The notes under the pieces: model-generated
The model's input: the letters and a program-made list of their open reading frames with translations, nothing else
Databases searched by the model: none
What the model was told of the DNA's origin: nothing
From: Verrucomicrobia bacterium UBA1263
GTDB taxonomy: Bacteria; Verrucomicrobiota; Verrucomicrobiia; Limisphaerales; UBA1412
DNA: 17,332 nt
Direction: 5' to 3'
NCBI GenBank assembly: GCA_002308515.1
Contig: DBVN01000030.1
Coordinates: 4,246-21,577 of the forward strand
Shown: positions 8,823-15,190 of the stretch, one piece after another
How positions within the stretch are numbered: the stretch's first letter is position 1
Layout of the letters: every line of letters begins with the position of its first letter
Program-made: the position numbers and the translations under genes

Positions 8823-11159
8823 CTAAAGATAACTTCTCAATTCTTCAGCCAGCTCTTTGTTTCCCTGAAGCTCAGCCAATTCGATCGCTCTGGATATCTC
8901 CCGCCGGGCTTCCTCATTCATTCCCTGCCTGGCATACCACAATCCAATGTACTGATGCAGTTCCGGATTGGTGTCCACCTTTGGATCTTTCGCGATCGCT
9001 TTGTTCATATAATCTATGGCCACTTCCTCCTGATCGCACAGCATCAGCAGAAAGGCCATCTTATAATTGGCGGAAGGGTGTTCCGGATCTTTATCCAAAG
9101 CCTCCTGCAATACGACACGAGCTTCATCAATATCTCCGTCAAAAAGACATGCATCCGAAAGGAATATCCGCATCAGCACGGGATGATAGATCGAGTCCAT
9201 CCCATCTGGCAGCAGTTCGACCGCCTTGGCCAGGTGCGGACGCGCTTCTTTGAAACGTCCCAGCAACAGACACTCCAGACCATAGTCATACTGCGAGAAC
9301 GCGTAAGAAGAGTCCAGTTCCAGCGCCTGCAATGTGTGCTGCATTCCCTGTTCACGTTTTCCCTGAACAAAGAACTCGATATATCCCAAACGCTGCAGTG
9401 CCCCAAAACACCGGGGATTGATCTCCAGCGCTTTCCGGAAATGCTCCATTGCCTGATCCCATTCCTGATTATAGAAAAACACCATCCCGGAGCGGATATG
9501 ACTGTCGTCATCCAGGAATTGCGGACTGATATGCTGGATACCCTTTTCCCCATGCTTATAAAACTCCGGGATATTTGCCGCGCGATCTTCTTCCGTAAAG
9601 TTTTCCAGCACGACCGGCGGAGTACTCTCCCCGTTCTCATCAATATGCGTCAGCCAAAGCTGTGTATAAGCGCCACGCTCCTTGGAGGAAAAGACCAGCC
9701 AGCGGCTGTTGGGTGACCAGCTGTGCCAGGAATTCATCTGGCTGAGATTCGCCTTCAGCAGACGAGGTTCACCGCCTTCGGCAGGAATGATATAAAGACA
9801 GCTGTCAGGCTGGAGGAGCATATAATTCTCCGCTTTGCAGAAAACGATCCACTTGCCGTCTGGTGAATATTTGGGAAAGAAATTGCTCTTACCGTCACCG
9901 GAGGCTCCTTTCAGCGGTTCCGCCTGGCCACCTTTGCCGTCATTGAACGGGATCCGGTAAATGTCATATTTGAACGGCTTACCGTCCTTTGTAAATTCCC
10001 TGCATTCATCCCGTGTCAGCAGCGCGCGTCCCTGTCGTTTGGTAAAGCGCAGATCGTAAGCCTCCTCGCGGGCGAAAAGGATCTCCTTGCCGTCGGGACT
10101 CCAGACCGGATTGCTCTGCACATACTTGGGATCATCCGCACCGGGCAGAGCCTGAAATGTCTTTCGATTGCGGTCATACCAGACCAATATCCCTTTGATC
10201 GGAAAAAACAACTGCGAGAACTCCAGACTCGGCATATCCACAAAGACAGAACTATCTTTGACCGTGCTGATCACATACTGACCATCTGGGGAAATCTGTG
10301 AAAGCAATCCGAAAGTAATTACCCCGTCATCCGACTTATAATCATTCCATGAAATGATATCATTGGCCGCCAGTGTCATCTGTTCCGCGGTAGGCGTTAC
10401 GATATAGCAAGCCTTGGTATTGGCGTAATCCACATCCATCGCCAGCAGACTGCTGTCCCGTGAGAATGAATGACAGTTGCCGCAGACCGGCAGTTTCTCC
10501 AGCACCACTTTGGGCATTGCCTCCTGTGCGATGCTCCCCGCGCGCCAGCGGATCTGTGAAGGATCTATCGCCGCTTTCAAAAACGGCAGATTGACCTCCC
10601 GATAAAAAATATCCGCTCCAACTTCATCCGCTGAGGTCTCTATCCGTACCGATGCCGTACTCAGCGGAGTCTGCGGTGCCGAAACTTCATAAGTGACCAC
10701 CTGTATTTTCAGCGGATGAGATCGGGAGACTTGTTTCATCTTGTTCCATAACTCCGGGACGGGTCTCCACCAAGGTTCCTCCACAGCCGCGGAAAAACTC
10801 TCTTCCTCTGAAAGTTCAAAACGAACGGCCCAGCGCAGATTCTTAGAATTCCATTCCTCTTTCAGGACTTCCCAGGTAAAAGTCGGCGCGATGATCTCCG
10901 GCGGAAAAACCGCTCCCTCCAGCGGATACGTTACTGAGGTCAAGCCGTCTTCTCTCAGAACGACATCGCTTCCCCATTGAGGTGCTTCAAAAAGTGTCTG
11001 AGTCGGACGGGTGAAAGTGGAACCGGCCTCCGTTTGGCTCTTCGCTGTGGACTGAGAAACTTCCGTCTTTTGCTGAGGATCCGAACATCCCGCCAGCAAT
11101 AAACAGCCCAGTGCGAATAAAACACACGGTCTGAACGTTCTCGATCCCTTTTCTCTCAA
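8823..11159 (-). CDS. Lipoprotein with CxxCH motif, PD40/TolB-like beta-propeller and TPR repeats
   Basis: 778 residues from a TTG start (11157-11159), needed because only this start gives a complete lipoprotein signal: a basic N-terminus, a hydrophobic core and lipobox L-A-G-C25. AAGG at 11169-11172, overlapping the ribH stop codon, lies 9 nt upstream. After a beta-rich region to about residue 210 comes 'CGNCHSFSRDSS' at 226-237, a single c-type haem attachment motif. Next is a PD40/WD40-like propeller at about 285-500 with SPDG at 290, 354 and 432 and SPNS at 482. About 550-770 is built of TPR-like helical pairs ('AMEHFRKALEINPRCFGALQ', 'EARPHLAKAVELLPDG'). From memory, PD40 proteins with a 'CxNCHSFS' motif recur in PVC and Bacteroidetes genomes and lack a firm function; envelope protein scaffolding or redox sensing are guesses. 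It is anchored outside the cytoplasm and translated from within the riboflavin/purine gene run. Confidence 0.85.
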   Translation of the reverse strand: MREKGSRTFRPCVLFALGCLLLAGCSDPQQKTEVSQSTAKSQTEAGSTFTRPTQTLFEAPQWGSDVVLREDGLTSVTYPLEGAVFPPEIIAPTFTWEVLKEEWNSKNLRWAVRFELSEEESFSAAVEEPWWRPVPELWNKMKQVSRSHPLKIQVVTYEVSAPQTPLSTASVRIETSADEVGADIFYREVNLPFLKAAIDPSQIRWRAGSIAQEAMPKVVLEKLPVCGNCHSFSRDSSLLAMDVDYANTKACYIVTPTAEQMTLAANDIISWNDYKSDDGVITFGLLSQISPDGQYVISTVKDSSVFVDMPSLEFSQLFFPIKGILVWYDRNRKTFQALPGADDPKYVQSNPVWSPDGKEILFAREEAYDLRFTKRQGRALLTRDECREFTKDGKPFKYDIYRIPFNDGKGGQAEPLKGASGDGKSNFFPKYSPDGKWIVFCKAENYMLLQPDSCLYIIPAEGGEPRLLKANLSQMNSWHSWSPNSRWLVFSSKERGAYTQLWLTHIDENGESTPPVVLENFTEEDRAANIPEFYKHGEKGIQHISPQFLDDDSHIRSGMVFFYNQEWDQAMEHFRKALEINPRCFGALQRLGYIEFFVQGKREQGMQHTLQALELDSSYAFSQYDYGLECLLLGRFKEARPHLAKAVELLPDGMDSIYHPVLMRIFLSDACLFDGDIDEARVVLQEALDKDPEHPSANYKMAFLLMLCDQEEVAIDYMNKAIAKDPKVDTNPELHQYIGLWYARQGMNEEARREISRAIELAELQGNKELAEELRSYL

Positions 11160-11168
11160 AACTAAATA

Positions 11169-11172
11169 CCTT
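11169..11172 (-). promoter_or_regulatory. Ribosome binding site deciding the TTG start of the lipoprotein gene
   Basis: Minus strand AAGG at 11169-11172 overlaps the ribH TAA stop (11171-11173) and lies 9 nt before the TTG at 11157-11159. It supports the TTG start and suggests that ribosomes ending ribH re-initiate on the lipoprotein gene. Confidence 0.5.
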
Positions 11173-11647
11173 ATCTGGAACGCATCGCCGCCAGCAGCCG
11201 TCCCATCTCGATGGCGGTATTGGCCAGCTCGATCCCTCGGTTGTGCGCCGGATCCATACAGCGTTTATCCGCCTGCTGTTTATTCTCGAAGAGATAAACC
11301 CCGTTGATCACAGGCACGTCATACTGCATCTGCGCCTGAGCCAGAGCCATACAGACAGATTCTGTAATATGCTGAGCATGAGTCGTTTCACCACGAAGAA
11401 CAACTCCCAGACAGATCAAGGCGTTAAAGCGTTCGTTCGCTTTGCGGAGCAGATGCCCGACCACGACCGGTATCTCATAAGCTCCCGGTACACGGAACAC
11501 TTCCGTTTCAGCGGCACCATTCTTTTTCAGAACATCCAAAGCCGCTTCGGCCATAGAATCCACATAAGCCGCGTTGAACTTGGAAGCAATGATGCCGAAC
11601 CTCATTCCCTTCGCGTCCAATTCCTTGATATTGACCTCTTCCAGCAT
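11171..11647 (-). CDS. ribH: 6,7-dimethyl-8-ribityllumazine synthase
   Basis: 158 residues, the normal length. The family motifs appear in order: 'ASKFNAAYVD' at 21-30 (the F-N pair contacts the ribityl substrate), 'VPGAYEIP' at 53-60, 'GVVLRGETTHAQHI' at 81-94 with the phosphate-binding RGETT and catalytic H90, and 'PVINGVYLFENKQQADKR' at 112-129. The last differs from the common 'GVLT..N..QA..R' by an aromatic/hydrophobic YLF, a conservative change. The enzyme condenses 5-amino-6-ribitylaminouracil with 3,4-dihydroxy-2-butanone 4-phosphate, the product of the RibB half of the upstream gene, and usually assembles as pentamers or 60-mers in the cytoplasm. The start is ATG 11645-11647 with a distant TGGAG about 12 nt upstream. 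The gap to ribBA is 31 nt and to the lipoprotein gene 11 nt, so all are likely co-transcribed. Confidence 0.97.
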   Translation of the reverse strand: MLEEVNIKELDAKGMRFGIIASKFNAAYVDSMAEAALDVLKKNGAAETEVFRVPGAYEIPVVVGHLLRKANERFNALICLGVVLRGETTHAQHITESVCMALAQAQMQYDVPVINGVYLFENKQQADKRCMDPAHNRGIELANTAIEMGRLLAAMRSR

Positions 11648-11678
11648 AATTATACGAATCTCCAGTCTTTAAATTGTT

Positions 11679-12884
11679 TTATAAAAGATGCCCCATTTTC
11701 TCCCGTTTGACCCGCAGATAGCGCGCGTTCTCCGGCAGAGGCGGTATTTTCAGCGGCACCTGTTCTTCGATCGTGATGCCGTATCCCTGCAAACCGATGA
11801 TCTTCTTCGGGTTATTCGTCAGCAGACGCATCCGTTTCACTCCCAGATCGGACAGTATCTGCGCTCCCACGCCGTATTCCCGCAGATCCGGCGGAAATCC
11901 CAGCTTCACATTGGCTTCGACCGTATCCAGTCCCTCTTCCTGAAGTTTATAGGCTTTGATCTTGGCCGCCAAACCGATCCCGCGTCCCTCCTGACGCATA
12001 TACAGGATGACCCCTGTTCCCTCATCGGAAATGCGTCTCATCGCCTCATGAAGCTGCGGACCGCAGTCACAGCGGTGTGAACCGAACACATCTCCCGTCA
12101 GACATTCACTGTGGACACGCACCAAAACGCTTTCTTTGGAAGCCAGATCACCTTTGACCAGAGCCAGATGTTCCGCGCCGTCCACCAGGCTTTTGTAAAG
12201 TGTCAGGGTAAAATCGCCGTATTCTGTCGGCAGCGCGACCGTCTCACCTTTTTGGATCAGCTTTTCCCGGTGTCTGCGGTACTCGATCAAATCGGCCACA
12301 GTCCCGATCTTCAGCTGATGCTTCTCTGCGAACTCCAGCAGCTGAGGCAGACGCGCCATCGTTCCGTCATCGTTGATGATCTCGCAGATCACACCGATCG
12401 GTTTCAGTCCAGCCAAACGGGTCAGATCCACTGTTGTCTCAGTGTGTCCGGCTCTCTGTAAAACTCCACCCGGTTTAGCCCTCAGCGGCAGGATATGCCC
12501 CGGCTGCACCAGGTCGCTGGGTTTGGAATCATCACTGGACAAGACAGCTATCGTATGGGCACGATCCGCGGCGCTGATCCCCGTGGTCACACCTTCCGCC
12601 GCATCCACTGTGACCTGAAAATCCGTTCGGAAGGAATCCTGATTGCGTTCCACCATCGGGAAAATACCCAGCGCGGTCAGACGCTCCTCTGTGCAAGGAA
12701 CACAAATCAGTCCCCGGCAGAAACGAGCCATGAAATTGATGACATCCGGCGTGGCATACTCCCCCGCGACGATCAGATCGCCTTCATTCTCGCGATCTTC
12801 ATCATCTACTACGATCACCGGGCGGCCTCGACGAATATCGTCGATCACGCTCTCTATGTTGTCCACCTTTGTCTTGTTGCCCAT
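11679..12884 (-). CDS. ribBA: Bifunctional 3,4-dihydroxy-2-butanone 4-phosphate synthase / GTP cyclohydrolase II
   Basis: 401 residues, the usual fusion length. The RibB half (about 1-205) has the acidic metal/substrate loop 'VDDEDRENEGD' at 26-36, the 'QPGHILPLRAKPGGVLQRAG' region at 127-146 and 'HTETTVDLTRLAGLKP' at 147-162. The RibA half (about 210-401) has zinc ligands C261, C272 and C274 in 'ECLTGDVFGSHRCDC', the catalytic 'RQEGRGIGL' at 297-305, and 'LTNNPKKI' at 355-362. Both active sites look intact. It supplies both precursors of riboflavin: the four-carbon unit from ribulose 5-phosphate, and diaminoribosylaminopyrimidinone phosphate from GTP. The next gene is ribH. ribD and ribE/C are not in this window. 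The start is ATG 12882-12884 with a weak A-rich upstream segment and no clear Shine-Dalgarno. The 53-nt gap upstream is too short for an FMN riboswitch, but can form two competing hairpins. Confidence 0.97.
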   Translation of the reverse strand: MGNKTKVDNIESVIDDIRRGRPVIVVDDEDRENEGDLIVAGEYATPDVINFMARFCRGLICVPCTEERLTALGIFPMVERNQDSFRTDFQVTVDAAEGVTTGISAADRAHTIAVLSSDDSKPSDLVQPGHILPLRAKPGGVLQRAGHTETTVDLTRLAGLKPIGVICEIINDDGTMARLPQLLEFAEKHQLKIGTVADLIEYRRHREKLIQKGETVALPTEYGDFTLTLYKSLVDGAEHLALVKGDLASKESVLVRVHSECLTGDVFGSHRCDCGPQLHEAMRRISDEGTGVILYMRQEGRGIGLAAKIKAYKLQEEGLDTVEANVKLGFPPDLREYGVGAQILSDLGVKRMRLLTNNPKKIIGLQGYGITIEEQVPLKIPPLPENARYLRVKREKMGHLL

Positions 12885-12909
12885 AGACGCTTTTTCTTAT
12901 ATCACAAAC

Positions 12910-12956
12910 GGGCTTCCAAGACAATCTTTGAGCCCTCCTACTCGTCTGAAAGGAGG
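12910..12956 (-). promoter_or_regulatory. Two overlapping candidate hairpins between the macro gene and ribBA
   Basis: On the minus strand CCTCCT (12951-12956) can pair with AGGAGG (12934-12939), 6 bp with an 11-nt loop spanning the macro stop codon. Alternatively GGGCT (12931-12935) pairs with AGCCC (12910-12914), with further pairing inside (AAGA with TCTT). The two share bases 12934-12935 and exclude each other. No T-run follows, so neither is a rho-independent terminator. AGGAGG is about 50 nt from the ribBA ATG, too far to act as its ribosome binding site. Confidence 0.3.
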
Positions 12957-13468
12957 TGGTGATAGATGCTCTCGTTCCTGATGTCAAAACAAACAAAAAG
13001 AACTTCTAAATCAGGATGATTTGATAGAAATTCTTTCACCGTGGAGACCGCGATCTCTGCCGCTTTTTTCGGGGGAAAATGATAAACCCCGGTGCTGATG
13101 GCCGGAAATGCGATGCTTCGGCAGTTATTCTGGACCGCCAGCTCCAGAGAATGCTGATAACAATCGCGCAGTTTCTCCGCCTCTCCGTGGAGGCCATCCC
13201 GATATACTGGTCCGACTGTATGGATAACATACTTTGCCGGCAGCTGATACGCACGGGTCAATTTGGCATCGCCCGTCTGACAGCGCACACCGGGTTCCAA
13301 TTCCGGCAGGGCTTCGCATTCTTTCAGCAGCTCCGGACCGGCAGAACGATGGATGGCACCATCCACACCGCCTCCGCCCAAAAGCGTTCGATTGGCCGCG
13401 TTGACGATCGCGTCCACTTTGCAAAGGGTAATATCCCCTTCAACTACTTCTATCTGATTATTTTCCAT
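12938..13468 (-). CDS. Macro-domain protein (O-acetyl-ADP-ribose deacetylase-like)
   Basis: 176 residues from ATG 13466-13468. The open frame extends to 13606, but those 46 residues lie inside the upstream gene and look non-homologous, while the family normally begins right at 'MENNQIEVVEGDIT'. The MacroD-type ADP-ribose pocket is complete: 'GDIT' at 11-14, 'NAAN' at 23-26, the glycine loop 'GGGGVDGAIHRSAG' at 31-44, and the phosphate loop 'AISTGVYHFP'. Such single-domain enzymes (YmdB/TTHA0132-like) remove acetyl from O-acetyl-ADP-ribose or ADP-ribose from protein and nucleic acid termini. The substrate here is not determined. Its ATG overlaps the last 11 nt of the upstream membrane-protein gene, including that stop codon, with no good Shine-Dalgarno, so translational coupling is likely. 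ribBA follows after 53 nt. Confidence 0.93.
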   Translation of the reverse strand: MENNQIEVVEGDITLCKVDAIVNAANRTLLGGGGVDGAIHRSAGPELLKECEALPELEPGVRCQTGDAKLTRAYQLPAKYVIHTVGPVYRDGLHGEAEKLRDCYQHSLELAVQNNCRSIAFPAISTGVYHFPPKKAAEIAVSTVKEFLSNHPDLEVLFVCFDIRNESIYHHLLSDE

Positions 13469-15023
13469 TGCTGGCACTAGCATGGGTAATTTCCCAGACC
13501 CAATCACCTTCATCCTCGCTGGTCTTATCCCCAAAAGCAGTAAGGGTACGGACTCCGCCTTCATCGGTACCATTCCATCCACTGCTCCAGATATCATAAC
13601 CTGCATCAGTCAGATGATATTGCAATGGTCTGTTAATCATCCAGTCACGTGGCAATTGATCTTCGGGAAGCAATTCTCCCAACTCAGCCAGAGAATCCGG
13701 ATATTTTTTATTTTCCATGTGATAACGCTCTACCGCACAGGCTACTTGGGCAGCATTGATAAAGGATTGAGCCCGACTGCATTTCATAATAAATTTCGGG
13801 TAATCCTTACAAATTTCAACTCTTTCAAATAATTCTATTGCACCGGCGGGAATTCCTCTTATATTCCAAACGACAGGATCACTTAATTCCTTCAGAACGG
13901 ATGGAAACAAGTCTGCCTTAATGTATTTGTTCTCTGTGTCAAAACAGACCAAAGTCGAGTCTATCACTTTGTTATATTCAAGCATCACACGATAACACCA
14001 ACCTAAAGGAATGATATTTTTGATAGCTCTCATATCCCAACCATCGTGTGAATAACTATCGTATGAAGTTACCCTAAAAGAACAAAAATCTGATAGCAAA
14101 AAGCGAGGATCTTTTTGGAAACAGTCATTCATCACCGCTCTATCTGCCATCAATGCCAACCTCATATCATTCCAAAAATCTACCTTTTTCAGCTTCTCTT
14201 GGAATTGCTCTAAATTCTCCTGAGTCCAGGAATCCGACTCCATTCCCTCCCAAATCACATTCAGTACACTATTATAAATAACCGCCCTGACTAAAACGCT
14301 TACCATGGAAGGTTCCCCAGATATAGTATTCCCAAGATCCATCGCCAACAAAAGATCTTCGGCTGCTTTATCTGACTGTCCTAAAATCTGATTTGCACAC
14401 GCTCTTTGCGTGGCTGTATCAGTTATTCTTTTGAGTATTCCCAGATGAGGAAGCATCATATCAAAACCATCCTTGTATTGAAGTGCATAACGGCATAACG
14501 GGTACTCATTCAGAGTCTGTCTGATATCCTTAAGACTCGCCAGGCAGGGTTCCAGTTTGTCGCATATCATCTGTGCACCTTTCTCTTTAGATAGTTGAAC
14601 TCGTTCCCCGGTAGCTTCATCTACTATACTGCCAAAACTTGTATGTTGCACATGATAGTAGTTCGGAGCCGTATACCAATGCCACGGCTTTCTGTCTAAT
14701 AAAGCGGTCCATGTTTTCGCGGTATCTTCATCTTTCCATTTATTCAACTCCCCTCGAAAGACAGCATTGAATAATGGTGTGTTCGCGAAGTTTTTATCTT
14801 CATCCACCGCAGGTGGAATGATGTCCTCTATCCAGAGATAAGTTTTCTCCAGATCTGAAGTCGCTGTCTGATTCTTCGTTTCGCATTCCTTCACATAACG
14901 CTCCCAGGCTTTGCGGCCGCTGATATTCTCTATCACATAGAACAGGGCAATGACCACACCCAGCAGGCAAGTAATGCTTAACCAAGCCAAACAGATTTTT
15001 TTCCAAACTTTCTTGTTCTTCAT
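13458..15023 (-). CDS. Membrane-anchored hypothetical protein, paralogue copy 2 (pseudopilin-like C-terminal tail)
   Basis: 521 residues, function unknown. A basic N-terminus (MKNKKVWKK) is followed by one membrane helix at about 12-32, so most of the protein should lie in the periplasm. Next come the family core 'SGRKAWERYVKECE' at 36-49 and 'PPAVDEDKNFANTPLF'. The middle (about 90-410) is helical and poorly conserved with its neighbour copy, apart from 'VLNVIWEGMESDSWT', 'LGQ', 'MDLGNT' and 'IIPLGWCYR'. The C-terminal ~100 residues ('INAAQVACAVERYHMENKKY' ... 'PDSL' ... 'LPRD' ... 'SSGWNG') resemble the tail of type II secretion pseudopilins, where a Y-P-x-x-L segment and a small S-x-G-x-D/N-G end are typical. 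I associate the family from memory with Verrucomicrobiota/Lentisphaerae. It has its own promoter, leader hairpin and AAGGA site, and its stop overlaps the macro-domain start by 11 nt. The gene looks AT-richer than ribBA. Confidence 0.8.
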   Translation of the reverse strand: MKNKKVWKKICLAWLSITCLLGVVIALFYVIENISGRKAWERYVKECETKNQTATSDLEKTYLWIEDIIPPAVDEDKNFANTPLFNAVFRGELNKWKDEDTAKTWTALLDRKPWHWYTAPNYYHVQHTSFGSIVDEATGERVQLSKEKGAQMICDKLEPCLASLKDIRQTLNEYPLCRYALQYKDGFDMMLPHLGILKRITDTATQRACANQILGQSDKAAEDLLLAMDLGNTISGEPSMVSVLVRAVIYNSVLNVIWEGMESDSWTQENLEQFQEKLKKVDFWNDMRLALMADRAVMNDCFQKDPRFLLSDFCSFRVTSYDSYSHDGWDMRAIKNIIPLGWCYRVMLEYNKVIDSTLVCFDTENKYIKADLFPSVLKELSDPVVWNIRGIPAGAIELFERVEICKDYPKFIMKCSRAQSFINAAQVACAVERYHMENKKYPDSLAELGELLPEDQLPRDWMINRPLQYHLTDAGYDIWSSGWNGTDEGGVRTLTAFGDKTSEDEGDWVWEITHASASNGK

Positions 15024-15030
15024 AATTTAG

Positions 15031-15055
15031 TCCTTTTTTGATCTGAAACCAGATC
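15031..15055 (-). promoter_or_regulatory. 5' leader hairpin and ribosome binding site of copy 2
   Basis: On the minus strand GATCTG (15050-15055), loop GTTT, CAGATC (15040-15045) is a perfect 6-bp stem. An A-run leads to AAGGA (15031-15035), 7 nt before ATG 15023. It is placed 17-32 nt upstream of the start codon, exactly as in copy 1. It may stabilise the mRNA 5' end or tune initiation; no known riboswitch is recognised. Confidence 0.55.
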
Positions 15056-15070
15056 CCGTTCGTTGTGCTG

Positions 15071-15099
15071 ATGATGGATATTCTTTACTTTAATGTCAA
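15071..15099 (-). promoter_or_regulatory. Sigma70-like promoter of membrane protein copy 2 and possibly the long downstream gene run
   Basis: Minus strand TTGACA (15094-15099), a 17-nt spacer, and CATCAT (15071-15076, four of six matches to TATAAT). The position relative to the ATG is identical to that of copy 1. No terminator was recognised in the short gaps between copy 2 and mutL, so transcripts from here could in principle cover macro, ribBA, ribH, lipoprotein, deaminase, purB and mutL. Internal promoters are not excluded. Confidence 0.7.
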
Positions 15100-15102
15100 G
15101 AG

Positions 15103-15146
15103 CAAAAAAGAAAAAAAATAACACAGAAAAATAAATCCCTGCGTTA
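15103..15146 (-). terminator. Rho-independent terminator of membrane protein copy 1
   Basis: On the minus strand TAACGCAG (15139-15146) pairs with CTGTGTTA (15119-15126), eight pairs including one G-U, around a 12-nt loop. It is followed by a T-rich run at 15103-15118 (TTTTTTTTCTTTTTT core). It lies 44 nt after the copy 1 stop and, as with the carB terminator, its T-run leads within a few bases into the next gene's -35 element. Confidence 0.8.
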
Positions 15147-15190
15147 CTTTATGTTATATCGTATAAAAATTTTATTAAATCGCGACTTTT

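Noticed and set aside
8955..9716. Plus-strand open frame of 253 codons inside the lipoprotein gene
   Set aside because: Opposite the TPR region of a well-supported gene; composition mirrors the coding strand.
12885..12937. FMN riboswitch before ribBA
   Set aside because: The gap is 53 nt, less than half the size of an RFN element, and its conserved boxes are absent.
12938..13606. Longer macro-domain start at 13606
   Set aside because: The 46 extra residues overlap the upstream gene by about 149 nt and do not resemble the family N-terminus, which begins at the ATG at 13468.
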